DNA from: Rostrohypoxylon terebratum
Taxonomy: Eukaryota; Ascomycota; Sordariomycetes; Xylariales; Hypoxylaceae
Direction: 5' to 3'
Length of the DNA: 64,000 nt
Assembly (NCBI GenBank): GCA_022497145.1
Contig: MU385923.1
Location: 1-64,000 of the forward strand
Shown here: positions 23,723-35,886 of the stretch, one piece after another
How positions within the stretch are numbered: position 1 is the first letter of the stretch
How the letters are laid out: every line of letters starts with the position of its first letter
The notes under the pieces: model-generated
Database searches by the model: none
What the model saw: the letters and a program-made list of their open reading frames with translations, nothing else
Told to the model about the DNA's origin: nothing
Made by a program: the position numbers and the translations under genes

Positions 23723-26703
23723 GCTGGCGGTGATGAAGAGAGCGAATAGAGGGGTCTCATCTCACAACTTCCTATCGACCGTCGTCGTTACGTGGGCTCA
23801 CGATGAGATGACGAGCACGGTCATCGGCCTAGGAAGCCTCGGCCGTATGGGAGTCATTAGTTTCCTTTCAAGTCTAATGCGTATGGTAACGGTTGGTGTT
23901 GAATGCACAGGGTAAGGGACATTGTGCTTAGTTATCTCAACATTGATTTTTCACTTTACCATCGGGCCAGAGTTTGGGGATTCTTCTGGTCTGGTGGAGT
24001 TGTCGCTTGCAGGCGTCACTGAAGCCACGGAGCACCCAGTACGAAAAACATCAAACCGGCGCTCCTCGACAACACGATGTAAAATAGTTTGCTCTTGCAA
24101 TTCACGCAGCAGTTGTCTGCATTCGTACTATGTTGTCTTTTCGTCCCTTTCTCGAGTTGAAGTAAATCGATGATGATTACGAGTAGAAACAAGCATAAGG
24201 TCCAAATCCCACGTGGTCGGGTCCAATCCAAGTCAAATTGCCCCGTGCTCGGCGGGCGGGTGCATACCGAGGATCTTGATCCAAAGATCTGGATGGACTA
24301 TCAAGGGTCTGGCCGAGGTTTGGGAGCCGACATGGCCAAGGTCCTCTCAGATTCTTTTTTTTTCTCACCTCGTAGCGATGCAGGCTTTAAAATAATCAAT
24401 AACTACAATTATTACCTACTATAAGTTGTAAGTTACTCTAGCCCTAGCTTCTCTTGTTACATACTCCCTACTAGTCGGAACAACCCAGGAATTATTGCTT
24501 TTGTTACCTTTTCCACTTAGGTATGTCTAGGAAATCTTATACCACTCAATCTATGCAATCCAATCAATGACGTTGCGTCCAAGAGAATCAGCTGTACTAG
24601 ACCAAGATACAGCATGTGTCCAGTTTAGTCCAGTCATCTTGCGGAATCATACCCGTACGCGAGCACAGGTGGTATCGGTTATACAGCATAACTATCTCGT
24701 ATGTGTCGACACCTCCTCCTACATAAATAGTTCAGATCCAAGCTCAGATCTCACACTCGTGCTAGCTACCCAACCCAAGATTGGGAATGCATGCAAGCGG
24801 TTGGGAAGCAACGCAACGAAGCATCGAGTTTGATCGCACGCTATCGGAGTGTCGATCGGAGCTTGCAGCAGTGCTTCGGTCAGACACGGAGATGACGCTG
24901 CCATCCCCTTCCCTTCCTTTCCAGATCCTAGCCCAACTTCCTGCATGTTCGAGCGTTCACGGCATTCAAACCACGATACAAGTACCCGTCAGCTTACCGT
25001 ACAACGTCATAGGTATCTCATACCAATATATATTGCGCGTTTGAATTTTTGCTTTTCGATAACTCAAGATGAGTGTGCCTAGGTATTACTCTTTTTTTTC
25101 TAATAGTTATGGCGCTCAATAAGCGCCAGCAAGCGTTTATTTCCCGACTGAAACAAACATCCATGGATACCTTTTACGTAGCCAAGCCAACTGCTACCAC
25201 ACATCAGCGGTTACGAAACAAACCGCAACGAAGGTAACAAAAGTATGACCAAGCCATCAAGCCTCGCTGTGGGCTTGACTCTCGTCGTCGAGCCTCCATC
25301 AGTTCCGGTTCGCGCCAGGTCGCAGACAAATAAAGCGGCTCGGCAAGTATCGCCATCTTCTCTCTACCCCTCCTCCTTGCTCGTCTATCCAGTCCGACAA
25401 GTCCGCTATCTTGCCTGCATATTATTCCATGCAAGTACTTTCCTCTCCGCGCCGTGAGCATGGTAACACCATGACCGCTCTACGCCTGATCCGGTATTGC
25501 TACCAAATCCACCAATAAGTTGATGCATGTGGTTTTGCTGCCAGGCTTCGTGGCAATCTCTCACTTGAGTCTGAGAAATGTTTGAGAGTGCCGGTGTCTG
25601 AATTGCCTACACTGGCAAACATCCGAGCGGCCGGCCAAGCCAATTGACTTTTTTTTATCCCGTCATACCTACTATTTTTTATCATCTCACATATCTTGAT
25701 TGCCCTGTCACTCTTTTTTTTTTCAGATTTTTATGTCCGTGTGCGTCGGCTGATTCCTTCGCTGGTACTGTACCTGTCCAAACCTAGTATAACTACCTAC
25801 CTACGTACATATCCATATATGACATGACTGTTCTCATATCTATGGTCTATTTCTAGTTTTCGGATAAAAAAGTTGATTCACATTTTGTCATTTTCCTCCA
25901 AGTTTTATATACGCGCCTGACAGCGGCGGCAAAGGTCTTGACTTTTGGTCTGAATCACGCATGCGCTGTTATCCAGTCAAAGTTCCGTGCCTAATTGTGC
26001 AGTGGCTTCGTGCAAGTCATTTCTTCCGGTCATTGTATAATAATAATCCAATCCTCTCCGTTCTCCCCTCTCTCCTACGACTTGGAAACCCGCAGAAATT
26101 CGCAAGATATCCATCCATCCATACGGCGGCTGCAAATACGAAGCTTGGAAACTCCACACGCACTGCGTTCTTCGGAATCGAACGTTTTCTCTATTGGGGA
26201 ATGCGCACCTAACACGTCACCCCACAGTCGTTGGGCTCTAGACTCACGTTATATGAGATATTACAGCTAAAAGAGATCTCCATTGACGGAGAAGATTCTC
26301 ACCACTTCTAATTCTAATAGGTACAACAATAACTCCTCCTCCTTTGCTTCTGAGCCCATTCTTAATCTTCCCCTCCCCCCACATTCACGACCAACTGGCT
26401 TGCCATTTGCGGAGACGACGATCATTTCAGTCTTATCAACTACGTGCTGAGCAAGGTCCATATTTCCAAACGACATTACGCTCTATATTACGCATCCACC
26501 TAGACATTTATATCAATAAATTTCCCCATATCTCTCACTAATATCACTTATCGGCAGTGCACAGCCGTGGTGTATAACGAAGAGCTGTTCCATGGTGGCT
26601 GTGGAGGAGAGGTCTGGAAAGGATATTTTTTTTTCTTTTTTGAAAAGTGAGATAAGATATCTTAATTACTCGCCATCATGAGACCATAGGAGCTCTCAAT
26701 ACG
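23723..26703. other. 3-kb gene-poor region
   Basis: No supported gene. The short frames on both strands lack domains. Contains T-rich tracts and CTACCTACCTACGTAC-like motifs near 25793-25810. The last few hundred bases are the upstream region of the next gene. Confidence 0.5.
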
Positions 26704-28686
26704 ATGGACCATATATTACGACGTGCTAGAACACCCACCGCCAGGGTGGCGGCCCAGCAACTGAGCCCTCAGCTACTCAATGGCTGCTTTCTCGAGGCTG
26801 ATCGTGCCGACATGGTCGGTTTGAATCTTCAAGGCTTACGAAATGCTCTCCCGGAGAAGTTTCATCCTCACATGAGCGGAATCATTGAAGAGATCTACAA
26901 CACGAGCCGACTGCTCCGAGACATTGCGGAACAAGCGCAGATTCATCTCACTCAGATACCCGCCGTTTTTGATTACCTCAATGTCATCCTACCATGCCTC
27001 TGCAAGACCCTACGGGATATCATGGCGTTCTATGAGGATAAATCAATGAACAAGGAACACCGCTGGAGAACAATGTACCATAAGTTGGGCAACGAAGTCC
27101 CCGGTACGACTTTGCCTGCTAGATTTATCATGTATAACCAGTTTCTAAGGCTGCTCCAAGATCTGATGACAAGGTAAGAATCTTCTGAAAGGGACTTCTT
27201 AGTGATACCCGACCCCTTTGTAACCTAATTATTTAGGTCTCCGAACTTTGACATGAACGCGATGGAATCTCTCCGAATTCGTATCCTTCAACTACGTGAA
27301 GCGAGGAAGATCCGTCAGTAACCCCAATCACCCCCATTGATCGGGAATTAACTAAACCGTTCGTCCAGCTCCACCGAATCCCATCAGGACAGATCTCATA
27401 AGGCGAGACGAGGCTTTGGATTTCTGGAGCCAGGAGACTGTATGTCCTTCCATCTCTCATTAAAGAATGTGATATTAAAACTTGGATAGAATTCACATTG
27501 GGCCGAGGCGATCTTTACGCAGCCACTACCGTCTCGGAGGGAATTCAGGATCCAAGGACGGTAAGTCATTCTGTTGGGGTCGGTTCGAAATTTGACTCGG
27601 AAGTTGACAATATGCAGCTCGGATGCGTTTGGTCCTTTGCAGAAACTAGGTCATCTCCCACCCCTTCCACGAGAGGTCAAGATACTTGTCAAAAGGTAAT
27701 CGACTACATGATTCATCTGTTAATCTCGCTGATCTACTTGATATGACATGTGTCTCTTACTAATAACTCCCTCAGGTCATTCGATAACGATCGCATCTCC
27801 GTTATTTTCTTTCTACAGCTGAGAAACCAAGCGCCGTCCCTATTAATTCGCTCGAAAGTTGCTAGTCAAAACTGGGTTTCTGTACTGGGCGTGCACGAGT
27901 TGTCTATTCGACGAGAGGGAGATTCTTCCTTGTACCTGTCCCGATGGAGCATGGAGGAACAGCGGCCTAAACCTTGGGCAAACTTATCCTTCTTGACCTG
28001 GGAAGGTGAGTATCCCCTAGGATCTGAGCATAGAGGAAGCCGAACTGATAGGGTATAGAAATGGTGCTTTTTTACTGCACGTTCTTATGCTTGAGAGTAC
28101 GAAGCCGGCTCACGTTCAAGATCAACCCGGCAGAATTCCACCTTAAAAAAGAAAAACGCCTGTTCCAAGCGTAAGTCATCACAATTTATCAGAACAGTCA
28201 ATAAAGCAAACTAATACCGGATCGATAGACAAATCATCGATGATGGATATCAGCACGTACTTATGGTGTTCGAGGATACTATCACCGGTGGATTGCGGCT
28301 TCACGCGGCCGTTTGGGAGGGTAAATTACGAGCGTGCCCTGTCTGGACGGCATTCAGTATGTGGCAAATACCCCCCTTTCTTTCCTCCATTGCTTACCAA
28401 GTAACTAACACTGACATCGTTAGTTCCCCCGAACGTGTCTTCGTCCTGGCTCCTCCGCAAGTCTAAGAAATGCGTCTGGCTACGCGACATGCAGCCTTAC
28501 GTGTTCTGCGAGTCGTATCGACCGGTGAACCAGCGCAGGGGAAAATTCGGCGCATTCGAATTGCGCTTCGCACATAGTGAAGCTGCTACACGATTTCAGG
28601 AGCTGTTCGCCACGTCGCCCGAAACATCTGCTGCGTCTAACCCTGATTCACCCGACGACCACGATGCTACCACGGCAGATAGTTAG
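26704..28686 (+). CDS. Conserved-looking protein of unknown function, nine exons
   Basis: Model: 26704-27173, 27237-27313, 27369-27439, 27490-27560, 27618-27695, 27776-28005, 28059-28170, 28229-28356, 28424-28686, giving 499 aa. Eight GT-AG introns keep one open frame, which is strong evidence that the gene is real. The N-terminal 150 aa are helical (MVGLNLQGLRNALPEKFHPH, TLRDIMAFYEDKSMNKEHRW). Then come the basic/Pro motif PPPNPIRTDLIRRDEALDFW and PLPPLPREVKILVKRS, spanning a junction. SFDNDRISVIFFLQLRNQAP is followed by a part that looks like a beta-rich, PH-like fold (FKINPAEFHLKKEKRLFQA, KCVWLRDMQPYVFCESY). The C-terminal tail is Ser/Asp-rich. There is no signal peptide or membrane helix. 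I do not recognise a named family, though similar sequences seem common in filamentous ascomycetes. The PH-like suggestion is weak. Confidence 0.8.
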
Positions 28687-30113
28687 GAGACTAACTAGAC
28701 AGAGCCGGTGCAGATAGAAGAGCATAATTTCCTCGAGACGACGTCTAGATAGGACCGGACCGATATACTACCCCTGAAAAATAACAAAACAAGACACTAC
28801 ATTGAATTGGATGCAACAACCGCAACGACCCGCAACTCTACCAAGACTTCACGATGTCGATTCATACACCAATTTCTACCATATTGTATCTACACTTACT
28901 CGGCTCATATTTAACTTGCAATCTCCGCCTCTCCTCTTCCTCGAATGTCACATATTCGCGACGCCGAGAAAAAAAAATACTTAAATATACGATACCTACC
29001 CACGAGAACACGACATCACGGCAGAAACGTACCTATTTATGGGAAAAACAGACCCACGATATGACGACACTCATGATGCGACACCCACGCTGCAACGATT
29101 TCCATTTGTTTTACGACCCTTACGAACGAGACTGACGACTAGCTACGAACTAGCAACGACAATAATGAGGAGAGAGGCAGATTGAGCGATGATACCCCCT
29201 TTTCTGACGAAGCATCTAGCGAGTTCTTGATTTCTTTTCCTTATGATGTCATAAAATTTTTTATTCTGATTCGATTCGTGGTATATGAGCGCGCATCTGG
29301 TCGTGGAGGTGGTGAAAATGAGGACTCTGAGTTTCGGACAATGGATCAGAACAGAGCTACTTGTGGGTTCTGCCCAGGTACTCTTGGTAACTGCACCATC
29401 CGCGCGGAGATCGAAGTTCTTTGTTCTCTATGTCAAAGCGAGGAGTTTACATAACTGCGATGCCTATCTACTCGTTAACCCGTATACATTCTTCTATTCC
29501 TCCACTGTCGTACTCCATTTACCGATGCTGTGCACAGCGAGTACCTGTGTAGACACACATGTAACCTTTAAAGTAGAGGTATTAAATAATCATACGATAA
29601 GGTAGGACTTCTGATGAACACATGGCTTTTCCGCCACCTTCGGCCAATGATAGGCACCTATCGAGCGAATGGTACAATACTTACGACTCGCTCTAGGACG
29701 TCTTAAATCCTCTTTTACTTAACCGGGTAGCCGGATTTCAGCTAAGCGCGGCTCGGCCCGCCATCCGATATGTTGGCTCTTTGGGGGCTGTTTGTAACAT
29801 TGGAACCAACACCGCCTTCATAAGACAGGTATCTGGGATATATTAATAGGATACTTGATGCCTAGACCTTAAGACATCCATTCATGCATTAAGTAAAAGC
29901 CAGAAGTAACCGTATATAATCTACCTATTCAAGACCGAAGCCTGTTCCTTATACGCTATGTCGGTCTCGGCTACATGGTCCTCAAGCAGTGTATTTGGCT
30001 TAGTCATGGTGTCCTTTTATTGGCGTCTTTTACACATAATTCTTCTGTGGATTCTATATGCAATTAAAAACTTGAATCAGGATGGCCAGAATACCACTAA
30101 GCATCCATATGTA
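28687..30113. other. Intergenic, 1.4 kb
   Basis: Holds the 3' regions of the nine-exon gene and of the convergent DAL5-like transporter. No supported coding sequence, RNA gene or strong repeat seen. Confidence 0.5.
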
Positions 30114-31764
30114 TTATAAAACGTATCTGAAGTCTGGGTTCTCAAGATCAGTCTTATCGTGCATTCCTAGCCTCATGCCATCCAGCTTCTCTTGGGTTGT
30201 CTCAAGTGCTCCAAATTGACGATCTCTCTTCTTGTTTTCCATCAACATGTAGTAGCGAAGAGCAATGGCGCAGAGCAACGCTGCGCAAAAGAACACCAGA
30301 ATTGTCGTGATAGCTAGCACATACTTCGGGGCGTCTTGGTCGCGGAAGAAGAATGGCCCCGCAATATTTCCGGCGGCAAATACAATGAAGAGAAGCGTAT
30401 TCGTGAATGCTCGCTTGGTATGACCCGCGATGTTTTGTCCGACAATCGTGAGGCAGAAAGGCCACTGTAGAAACGTCAGTGTTGAGAATATTCCACGAGG
30501 ATTAATATCAAGGCGAGCACGAACCGTTACAGCATAAGAGTTGATCAGCCAGTAGGCGACAACGCGACCGTATTTGTTGGCACCTGTGCCTATTGTGCCG
30601 TAGACCGCAGCGATTCCTGCAATGGCAGGCAGCAGCGGAATTATCATCCCTAGAGTTCGTAGATTGCCATATTTCAGCGAGAAGAAACCCCATACGACCA
30701 TGCTGCCAGCGCTAACCACGGATGACGGAAGTCCTATTAACAATGTCCTAAATGAGTCGAAACCAAATCCAGAGATTACCAGAGAGCCGAAACTTGTTAG
30801 TCCACCGTTTGGCAACTGGATGAAGAGGACAAATGCAAGTAGAAGCCAAGTTTTCACGTCCTTAATCGCATGCCATATCTGGTAGTTCTTCCACTGATAA
30901 CCCTTGATACCCATCATGTTCTCCGCTACTCTCTGAACAGCGATGATCTGTTCTTCATGCGTGAGGAACTTAGCCTTATTCGGCGTCTCGGGCATGAAGA
31001 ATAGCCAAGAAAAGCCGACGATCATGCTGAGGAGACCGAGGACTAAGAAGATGTACATCCAAGGCTTCAACGCTGTGTTCGTGATGTGGCCAAGCCCATA
31101 CGATAGCAAACTGGAGATGATGGAGAAAGCTCCCTGCATGGCTGCCCAGAGCATAGTTCTCATAACCTGCTCGCGTCTGGTGTAGAACATGGACGTATAC
31201 AGCACGAAGCCAGGGGTTACAACACTCTCAGCAACACCAAGGAGGAAACGAATGGCCATCAAACCAGCGAAATTGCGTAGCCCAAGATGACTGCTTTCAA
31301 GTTAGTCTTCTTAACTAAATGCGATAGATATGTGGAGCTCACGCGATCATCAAGACTCCCCAACTAATGACAGACAGGCTTAGAACCCTTGCCGTTCTAC
31401 ATCGTTGAAGGATATAATTCGCGGGGTACTGCGCAACTAGGTAACCAAAGTAGAACATGGAACTGGCCCATGAATACTCTGTCCCAACCAACCCAAGATC
31501 CTGACGGAAATTGAAGAGTACAGCCCAGCCCAGGGCGACCTTGTCTACGTAATTTAATCCGTAGAGGGCACACATTAAAGGAAGAAGGTGGAGGTCTATC
31601 TTTCGCCTGACTGCATCTTTGGCATCTTGCGAGATGGGTTGAGGGCCGGCTTCATCGAAGAGCTCGATACCCTCGTCGGCGACCTCTCCCTTCATCGCCA
31701 CTTCCACATCAGCCGTGCTATCGCGGGGAGCTGCAGTGGCCTCGATGCTGTCGCTTCCACCCAT
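30114..31764 (-). CDS. MFS anion:cation symporter, DAL5/allantoate-permease type
   Basis: Plasma-membrane importer of an organic acid, vitamin or small peptide. Model on the minus strand: 31764-31343, 31290-30525, 30464-30114, giving 512 aa. The second intron (30524-30465, GTTCGT...CTACAG) is exactly 60 nt with no in-frame stop, so a single-ORF reading would wrongly add 20 residues (starting VRARLDINPRG). Removing it joins SYAVT directly to WPFCLTIVGQNIAGHTKR, the usual family spacing. A long acidic N-terminal tail precedes RRKIDLHLLPLMCALYGLNY and DKVALGWA. Other ACS-family marks are FRQDLGLVGTEYSWASSMFY, GYLVAQYPANYILQR, MAIRFLLGVAESVVTPGFVL and NIAGHTKR. The gene is divergent from the M20 gene across 545 bp, which suggests shared regulation. 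Confidence 0.88.
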
Positions 31765-32309
31765 GATTCTTGATGGATGAGATATGTGGGTTGATGCGAA
31801 AGATCACAGCCTCGCGGAGGCTGCGGGGAGGATATCTTTATTCAAATATATCCCAACGCGTCGTCGGCTCCGACAGCCGAATATCAAAGTCATATCTCCA
31901 ACTCATCGCTGTTTGTCTTCCGCACCCCTAGTCAATGTATCTAAGTTGCACCTTTGATTATTAATGATCTTATCAATCGTTATAGGGAGGCCATGTCCGA
32001 GGAGGTAATTCCGTTGATAGTCGGGTGCACTAATTCGTATAGTCATCTAGAAATCGGGTATTTCCTTCCATTCGGCTCGCGCCGATGAAATTGCCCCTTT
32101 GGGAAAGTTGTCAGTGGCATTTGCCGTAGCTGCCCCGGCTAGAGCCAATCTAGCTTTTAGTCTTCCAGAAAGTGCGACCGGGTCCAGTCAGGCAGTTTAC
32201 GGCAGTGACTACTAGCCTCTAGGTAATTAGGTAGCGAGTTACAGCGGCATTCTTCTCTAATTACAGGCGGTAACAAAACACCAAAAAGTGTGTTAACACG
32301 TTAACAAAG
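31765..32309. promoter_or_regulatory. Divergent promoter between the DAL5-like and M20 genes
   Basis: A 545-bp region between two start codons. Contains a GATAAG site in reverse orientation near 31969 and an inverted repeat CGGCT-n5-AGCCG near 31865, both candidate sites for fungal GATA or Zn2Cys6 regulators (inference). Confidence 0.5.
32291..32306. promoter_or_regulatory. Palindrome TGTTAAC-n2-GTTAACA just before the M20 start
   Basis: Perfect 7-bp inverted arms separated by AC, ending 3 bases before the ATG at 32310. The position is unusual for a binding site because it lies at the start codon; it could be an operator-like site or act in the mRNA leader. Confidence 0.6.
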
Positions 32310-33521
32310 ATGCAGATACCAGAAATTAACGAAGATGAATGCCTTTTGTTCCTGTCTAGGCTTGTTCAGATCAAGAGCTACTCCCAAACAGATGGCGAAC
32401 TGGACGCGACAGCGTTCATGGCAAAGGAGATGAGCAAAATCGGTCTTGAATCTGAACTAATTCCGTTCGGCAATGGAAGACAAAATGCACTGGGTATCTG
32501 GGAGGGGAGGGGTACAGGCGTCACAGAGGGGTCACCAAAATCTCTTCTATTCAATGGTCACTTGGACACGAACCCCGTCTCAGAAGGATGGACAATAGAT
32601 CCCTGGGAGGGGAAGATCGACGAGAATTTTATCTATGGCATCGGCGTCAGTAACATGAAATCTGGTTGCGCTGTGTATTTCTGCGCTGTGAAAACTCTGA
32701 TCGCTACCGGCTGGACACCTCGCGCCGACGTGATCCTGACGTACGTAGTGGGGGAACTCCAGGGAGGCGTAGGCACCTTGGCTTTGATCGAACAGGGAAA
32801 AATCAAGGCCGATTATTTCATCAATTGCGAGCCATCCGATATCAAGGCGGTGACCATGCATGCTGAAGCACTGACGTTTGAGATCACGCTGAAGGGCATC
32901 ACACGTCATATGTCTGCGCGAGAGGAGGCCCAAGATGCTATAATGGCGGCGTGTCGGCTTATTCCCGAGCTCAATGGGATGAAGTTCCGGGGTGCAAGGA
33001 GTAAGGAACATGAGAAGTGTAATAGGCTCCAAGTTGGCATCGTGCACGGTGCGCTTGGAAAAGAACTTGTTGAGTGGCGGCCTGCGCAAGTAGCTGACGT
33101 GTGTAAACTTGCTGGCAGCGCGCGATATGCACCTGGCCAGACTCAAGAAAGTGTTATGGAGGATATCCGGTTGGTTATTGAGAAATGTCTAGAAGGATTT
33201 ACCAGCATGACATTCGAACTGAAGCAAAGATTTGAGCCTACAATGCCGGCTTTCGAAGTATCGAAGGACTCGAAACTGGTCAAATCTCTAAATAACGCGT
33301 ATTTCACAATCAGAGGCGAAGAGCAGCCTACCGGAGTTTTAGCCCCAACTTGTTTCTATGGATCCGATGCCGGGCATCTCTACAAGTCTCTCGGCATGGA
33401 AGGTATTATATGCGGGCCTGGAGGGAAGTATAATACTCGTCCCGATGAAGCTGTTGATATTCCCGACTATCTGGATTGTATTCGGATGTTCATGCGAGTA
33501 ATTGTGGATATTTGCGGGTAG
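32310..33521 (+). CDS. M20-fold peptidase/deacylase with altered zinc site
   Basis: Single-exon 403-aa protein of the ArgE/DapE/carboxypeptidase M20 superfamily, normally zinc amidohydrolases acting on N-acyl amino acids or dipeptides. FNGHLDTNPV (His84, Asp86) is the first metal motif and INCEPSD (Glu174) another ligand. Other expected positions differ. YGIGVSNMKSG has Asn115 where the bridging Asp normally stands. VVGELQGGVGT keeps the catalytic Glu149 but has Leu150 in place of the second-zinc Glu. GPGGKYNTRPDE has Thr376 where the late His is expected. I recall similar GVSNMK/GELQGG versions in other fungi and bacteria, so this is probably a natural subfamily rather than decay. The reading frame is intact and ATG 32310 is the first start. 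No signal peptide is visible. The gene lies 154 bp upstream of the M28 gene on the same strand. Confidence 0.85.
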   Translation: MQIPEINEDECLLFLSRLVQIKSYSQTDGELDATAFMAKEMSKIGLESELIPFGNGRQNALGIWEGRGTGVTEGSPKSLLFNGHLDTNPVSEGWTIDPWEGKIDENFIYGIGVSNMKSGCAVYFCAVKTLIATGWTPRADVILTYVVGELQGGVGTLALIEQGKIKADYFINCEPSDIKAVTMHAEALTFEITLKGITRHMSAREEAQDAIMAACRLIPELNGMKFRGARSKEHEKCNRLQVGIVHGALGKELVEWRPAQVADVCKLAGSARYAPGQTQESVMEDIRLVIEKCLEGFTSMTFELKQRFEPTMPAFEVSKDSKLVKSLNNAYFTIRGEEQPTGVLAPTCFYGSDAGHLYKSLGMEGIICGPGGKYNTRPDEAVDIPDYLDCIRMFMRVIVDICG

Positions 33522-33675
33522 GGGAAGCTAAAGGGGCGGGCATCTCCTTCAGGGGGGTAAAGCCCCGCGGAGTAAAAACAATAGATAAATAAACTGTGCC
33601 CTTCGTCGGCAAGACTCAGGAAGATATCGAAACTCTGAACAAGCCAGTGATTCGTCAACTATTGATGGAAAAATA

Positions 33676-35886
33676 ATGCGGGCCTTGAGCCAGGAAGATG
33701 CCGAAAGGCTTATCGTCGAACTCCCCGAGGTTGAGAGACTTCGCTCTTGTTCTAAAGAGTACAGTGCGAAGCCACACCTTGCCGGCGACCTGCAGCATGC
33801 GGAACGCATCCGAGATTTGTGGCGTTCCTACGGAATTCTCACTGAACTTGTCCGGTACGACGTGCTGCAGAATTTTCCAAAACACTCAGCCCTCAGTCTA
33901 CATCACGAAGATGGCTCGGTTGCCTTTAATGCAAGTATAACTGAAGATGAGCTGGCCGAAGACCCAACCTCGGATCCGCAGAATGGATTACTGGCCTTCT
34001 TCGGATTTGGTGCTCATGGCACAATGAGCGCGAAGCTTGTGTACGCTAACTTTGGCACGTTATCGGACTTCCAGCTACTCGAGTCGAAAGGCATCTCTGT
34101 CAAAAACAAGATCGTAATTTGCAAGTATAGCAAAGTCTTCAGGGGATTGAAAGTCAGGGCGGCGGAGCAATTCGGCGCGATCGGAGTGATCATATATAAC
34201 GATCCTCAAGAAGATGGGGAGTATACTGTCAAGAACGGGTACAAGGCGTATCCCCATGGTCCAGCGAGGCATCCGAAAAGCATCCAACGCGGCAGCGTCG
34301 ATTTTTTCTCCGTCTCCGTCGGTGATCCTACAACGCCGGGTTATCCAAGTTTGCCAGGCGATGATACAGAACGACAAGATCCAAGACACGCAATTCCCTC
34401 TATCCCTGCCCTACCGATATCCTTCAGCGATGCAATACCATTACTAGAAGCATTAAACGGTCGAGGTTTGAGACCTGAGGAGCTTAGCGGGGCAGGAACT
34501 GATTGGAAGGGAGCTTTGGACGGTATTGATTATTGCACAGGTCCTAGCAAAGTCGATGTCACTCTGTGCGCCGAAGGAGATTACCGTTACTCTCCGATAT
34601 ACAATGTGATAGGGACTATTGAAGGTCATACGGATGAGACCGTCGTTCTAGGTAATCATCATGATTCATGGTGCTGTGGTGCTGTTGACCCCGTCAGCGG
34701 GAGTGCAGCGATGAATGAGGTAGCAAGAGGCTTGGGCAGCCTAACTGAGAAGGGATGGAAGCCATACAGGAAAATGTGAGGTCAACCTGGCACCCAGTTC
34801 GTTACATGTACTAATCAGCAACGTGCAGTATTCTAGCTTCTTGGGACAACGAAGAATATGGACTCGTAGGATCCACGGAATTCGGCGAACATCACGCAGC
34901 ATGGCTGACAGAGAATTGTGTTGCTTGTAGGCTCCCACTCTCTTGCCTTTTAGCCTTAGTCTAATAATTATAGACATTAACGTGGATGAGGCCACTAATG
35001 GTGGCAATATTCTTGGAGCCTATGGAAGCCCGCTGCTAGCTCATGTCCTCCGCGAAGCGGCGAACGAGATCCCCTCACCGATAAACGAAGAGAGAACGGT
35101 ATACGACGATTGGCTGCACCTCCAGCAAGAAAATTCGAACGCCGTTGATCAACCTGACTTAACTGTGATGGGCACAGGAAGTGACTATACAGTCTTCTTT
35201 CACCACCTCGGCATATCTTCTTTAGATATGCTATTTAATCAGAAAGGAACAGCTGTGTATCCGTACCACTCTAACTACGATAGCTACTACTGGATTGAAA
35301 AATTTGGGGATCCAGGTTTCAAAAAGCATCTTGCTATGGCCAGACTCTGGGGTCTCCTGACCGTCAAGCTCGCCGGAATGCCAGTGTTGCCATTCAGAGC
35401 TTCGGATTACGCTGATGCGCTGACGCGACATGTCAAATCTCTTGGTGACAAAGGCATATCTGGACTACTTCTAGAACCTTTGGCAGATTCAATCTCTAAA
35501 TTCGAGATAGTTTCAAATTCCTTTGATACAAGTGTGCATCGCGCAAAACTAGGAAAGGCGCATCAACAATACCCAGAAGTCGCAGAAGTCAGCAAGGCTT
35601 ACATGAAGCTTGAAAAATCGTTCTTGCTCACGGATCGTGGGCTACCTGGACGACCTTGGTACAAACATTTGGTAAGTGATCTATGTAAATTCGAAAAATT
35701 CTCTATGACAAAAGCCAACTAAACAGTGTCCAGATTTTCGCGCCTGGTTTATGGGCAGGATATGATGGAGTTGCATTCCCACGGGTCACTGAGTGCCTTG
35801 AAAACAACGATATCCAAGGCGCGAACGAGGCAATCCAGGAGGTTTCAGAAGTCGTAGACAAGGCTTCCTACATCTTAAGAATCTAA
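33676..35886 (+). CDS. M28 metallopeptidase, glutamate carboxypeptidase II-like
   Basis: Zinc peptidase of the PSMA/transferrin-receptor family, removing C-terminal residues from small peptides. Model: 33676-34775, 34829-34926, 34974-35671, 35734-35886, giving 682 aa with a closed frame. Order of domains: start of the peptidase fold (LRSCSKEYSAKPHLAGD), PA insert (VKNKIVICKYSKVFRGLKVR), catalytic M28 core, and C-terminal dimerisation helices. Metal-site motifs are all present: GNHHDSWCCGAVDP (His and Asp), SWDNEEYGLVGSTEF (catalytic Glu and ligand Glu, across junction 1), YINVDEATNGGN (Asp, across junction 2) and YPYHSNYDSYYW (His). Relatives usually carry an N-terminal membrane anchor. Here the protein starts directly at the catalytic fold and only 154 bp separate it from the M20 gene, so it is predicted to be cytosolic. 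Convergent with the GH18 gene, 131 bp between stops. Confidence 0.9.
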
